7,685 bases of DNA from Lachnospiraceae bacterium (GTDB lineage Bacteria > Bacillota_A > Clostridia > Lachnospirales > Lachnospiraceae): NCBI GenBank assembly GCA_024689605.1, contig JAILDD010000073.1, positions 1 to 7,685 of the forward strand. Direction: 5' to 3'. Made by a program: the position numbers and the translations under genes. Below, piece by piece: positions 6,242 to 7,685 of this stretch. Numbering within the stretch: the stretch's first letter is position 1; the number at the start of each line of letters is the position of its first letter. Under the pieces are notes generated by a model. That model was not told where the DNA came from, ran no database searches, and worked only from the letters and a program-made list of their open reading frames with translations.

Positions 6242-6245
6242 TCCT

Positions 6246-7043
6246 ATGAGGAAGAAAAAAGTGAATATTGCATACATTATATTGAAAATTATTATGTTCG
6301 TATTGATCGCCTTCTTTGCAACGGATGCGATCATGCAGTTTGTTTCGTATTCCTTTTATAAGGGAGACCGACAGCTTAAGAAAGTCACTTATGAGCCTGT
6401 AGAGATCCAGTTCAATGAGTCCTTATATGGATACGGTTATAATATGGATGTGGATGACAACAAGGTAATCCTCTTTTTCGGCGGCTCTATGTATATTGCT
6501 TATAATACCGTGGGAATGTACGGAGGTCAGTTTGACTGTCCTTTTCTTTCGGTAGATTATTATGGAACGCAGAAAAGCAAAGGAAAAATGAACTTGGGAA
6601 CAATGAAAAAGGCTGCTGAAGAATTGTACGATTATGCTGAGAAGAAGTATCCGGGTAGAGAAATTTATATTTTCGGCCATAGTTATGGATGTGGAATGGC
6701 AGCTTATCTGGCAAGTGTCAGAGAGTGTAAACATCTTGTGCTTGCATCCGGATACCGGACAAGTGCTGATATGTATAACAGGATAATTCCGATATTCTGG
6801 GGACCGCTGCAGGTATTTATAAAGAACAATATCAGGGTTGATCAATATGCAAAGAATACGAACTGTCCGGTTATGGTTTTAGGGTCAGATTCAGATACTA
6901 CACTCGATGCGGACATGCAGCAGAAGCTGGCAGATTGCTATACGGAAGCTGAGTGTAAGATTTTTCATGGAATCAAACATGAGGATTATTACGTTACCGA
7001 TGAGGTGGTCGGTTTTGTCAGAAATAGTGTGTTGGAAAAATAA
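6246..7043 (+). CDS. Membrane-anchored alpha/beta hydrolase
   Basis: The 265-residue product starts with a basic stretch (MRKKK) and a hydrophobic segment at about 8-26, so it is probably anchored with its catalytic domain outside the cytoplasm. The domain follows the Bem46/ABHD13-like alpha/beta-hydrolase pattern: the ILFFGGS strand-loop (near 75-81), FLSVDYYGTQKSKG, then the nucleophile elbow GHSYG with Ser146. The likely acid is Asp215 or Asp217 (VLGSDSDTT) and the likely base His245 (GIKHEDYY); His241 is an alternative. The usual HG of the oxyanion loop is FGG (78-80) here. It starts 4 nt after padR with no clear ribosome site of its own, so translation is probably coupled and expression controlled by PadR. 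The substrate, whether ester, lipid or peptide, cannot be read from the sequence. Confidence 0.85.
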   Translation: MRKKKVNIAYIILKIIMFVLIAFFATDAIMQFVSYSFYKGDRQLKKVTYEPVEIQFNESLYGYGYNMDVDDNKVILFFGGSMYIAYNTVGMYGGQFDCPFLSVDYYGTQKSKGKMNLGTMKKAAEELYDYAEKKYPGREIYIFGHSYGCGMAAYLASVRECKHLVLASGYRTSADMYNRIIPIFWGPLQVFIKNNIRVDQYAKNTNCPVMVLGSDSDTTLDADMQQKLADCYTEAECKIFHGIKHEDYYVTDEVVGFVRNSVLEK

Positions 7044-7122
7044 AGGAAAACAAATCGGAATTGGTGTTTTCAGCGGCTGCCCGGGTATTGCGAAAGTATG
7101 AACAAAAGAGTTAGTGGGATTA

Positions 7123-7173
7123 ACGTCATTTCTTTACTGTTAGGTCTTATCCGGTAAGGAAATGGCGTATTTT
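7123..7173 (+). terminator. Terminator-like hairpin downstream of the hydrolase gene
   Basis: ACGTCATTTCTTTAC (7123-7137) pairs with GTAAGGAAATGGCGT (7154-7168) over 15 positions, 13 Watson-Crick and two G-U, leaving a 16-nt loop. Only a short T run follows (7170-7173). It lies about 80 nt after the hydrolase stop, so it probably ends the padR unit, though the weak T tract leaves read-through possible. Confidence 0.6.
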
Positions 7174-7289
7174 GCTATAAGGAGCAGGGCTAAAGTTTTA
7201 GGAAAGTATAGAAAATATCGTCTAATCCATTATATCTGAGTTGTGCAAATGTTGTAGTATCGCACCTGCGATTCGTGAAAAAATACACA

Positions 7290-7313
7290 TATTGTATATG
7301 GAATAATACAATA
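7290..7313. promoter_or_regulatory. 24-bp operator-like dyad upstream of the third lipoprotein
   Basis: TATTGTAT (7290-7297) and ATACAATA (7306-7313) are perfect 8-bp arms separated by 8 bp. The dyad covers the -35 region of the predicted promoter and ends 7 bp before its -10 box. With a poor -35 sequence, such a site may bind an activator or a repressor. The arms differ from the PadR-type repeat at 5650-5678, so a different regulator is likely. Confidence 0.5.
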
Positions 7314-7326
7314 ATCGGCGTATAAT
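7297..7326 (+). promoter_or_regulatory. Promoter of the third lipoprotein with a weak -35 box
   Basis: A perfect TATAAT -10 box lies at 7321-7326. The best-placed -35 candidate is TATGGA at 7297-7302 (18-bp spacer), a poor match; TTGTAT at 7292-7297 fits better in sequence but would leave a 23-bp spacer. Transcription would start near 7333, giving a leader of about 40 nt. Confidence 0.55.
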
Positions 7327-7374
7327 CACTGTTATAAAAATAAGTTTGTGTGATATGCAATGGAGGAAATTACT

Positions 7375-7685
7375 ATGAAAAAGAAGGTTTTAGCAATGAT
7401 CATGGCCGGAGCACTTTCCGCAGCTGTTCTTGTGGGATGTACAAGTACTGAAACAACAGAGACAGCATCTGTGGCTACTGAAGAAACTGTTGAAGAAGTA
7501 AACTTAGAGTTAGCAGATGGAGAGACGGCGGAAACGACAGAAGAGGTGACTGAAGCGCCTGCAGAGGCTGCTTCTGAAGATACACCGTCAACCGAAGCAA
7601 CTGCAGAAAATGACTCGGAAAAACAAGTTACAAGACGTTCCGCTTCAACTGAAAGTTCTGAGAGCAAGGCAGTATATGAGAACGG
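7375..7685 (+). CDS. Lipoprotein with Thr/Glu-rich linker (N-terminal part only)
   Basis: The frame stays open from ATG7375 to the window edge (103 codons), so the gene is cut off at its 3' end. GGAGG (7362-7366) lies 8 nt upstream. The signal peptide MKKKVLAMIMAGALSAAV ends in the lipobox VLVGC with lipidated Cys22. The next 60 or so residues are a low-complexity Thr/Glu/Ala linker. A Thr-Arg-Arg-Ser motif (86-89) then interrupts it before a Ser/Glu stretch, echoing the Arg motif after the linker in the two upstream lipoproteins. No functional domain is reached, so the job of the protein cannot be stated. The reverse-strand open frame over this interval is a by-product of the repetitive codons. 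Confidence 0.88.
   Translation, partial: MKKKVLAMIMAGALSAAVLVGCTSTETTETASVATEETVEEVNLELADGETAETTEEVTEAPAEAASEDTPSTEATAENDSEKQVTRRSASTESSESKAVYEN

Larger units (their letters stand above)
7044..7374. other. Gene-free interval after the hydrolase
   Basis: This interval holds a terminator-like hairpin (7123-7173), a 14-bp dyad ATCGCACCTGCGAT (7259-7272), a larger dyad (7290-7313) and a -10 box for the next gene. The only coding-like piece is a 19-codon frame at 7098-7157 (MNKRVSGINVISLLLGLIR). It resembles the start of a membrane protein but has no ribosome site and overlaps the hairpin, so I do not annotate it as a gene. Confidence 0.5.

Noticed and set aside
7332..7667. Reverse-strand 111-codon frame opposite the third lipoprotein
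   Set aside because: Ser/Val/Ala-rich mirror of Thr/Glu/Ala codons; the forward frame has a ribosome site, signal peptide and lipobox.

Overview
The window looks like a chromosomal segment from a low-to-moderate GC Gram-positive anaerobe, most likely a clostridial member of the Lachnospiraceae (Butyrivibrio-like). This is inferred from strong GGAGG ribosome binding sites, lipoproteins with long Asp/Glu-rich linkers, a clostripain-type protease and consensus sigma-A promoters. No mobile element, CRISPR array, tRNA or rRNA was seen. All supported genes lie on the + strand.

Layout. (1) Bases 1-103 hold the C-terminal tail of a chemotaxis receptor-like protein, closed by a nested hairpin terminator. 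(2) Bases 339-4195 hold a sigma-A-type promoter and a two-gene unit. It encodes a lipoprotein with a transglutaminase-like Cys/His/Asp domain and a lipoprotein of the clostripain (C11) cysteine peptidase family. The two share a near-paralogous signal peptide and acidic leader but carry different catalytic domains. (3) A degenerate 36-37 bp tandem repeat starts in the last codons of the C11 gene. It is followed by a perfect TTGACA-17-TATAAT promoter embedded in an inverted repeat, a structured leader of about 140 nt, and the ribosomal operon rplM-rpsI (L13, S9) with a strong terminator. (4) Bases 5622-7043 hold a PadR-family regulator with a tandem operator-like repeat at its own promoter, and a membrane-anchored alpha/beta hydrolase starting 4 nt after it. 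(5) After a terminator-like hairpin and a possible operator dyad, a third lipoprotein begins at 7375 and runs off the window.

How the genes may work together. The transglutaminase-like and C11 lipoproteins are probably co-transcribed and displayed on the outer face of the membrane. All three lipoproteins carry a short Thr-Arg motif after the acidic linker. In the C11 protein it sits just ahead of the catalytic domain. Because clostripain-type enzymes cut after Arg (or Lys), the motif could be a processing site for the C11 enzyme itself and for its neighbours. This surface protease and maturation idea is the most interesting hypothesis here, and it is inference. The PadR-hydrolase pair looks like a separate self-regulated unit whose substrate cannot be read from the sequence.
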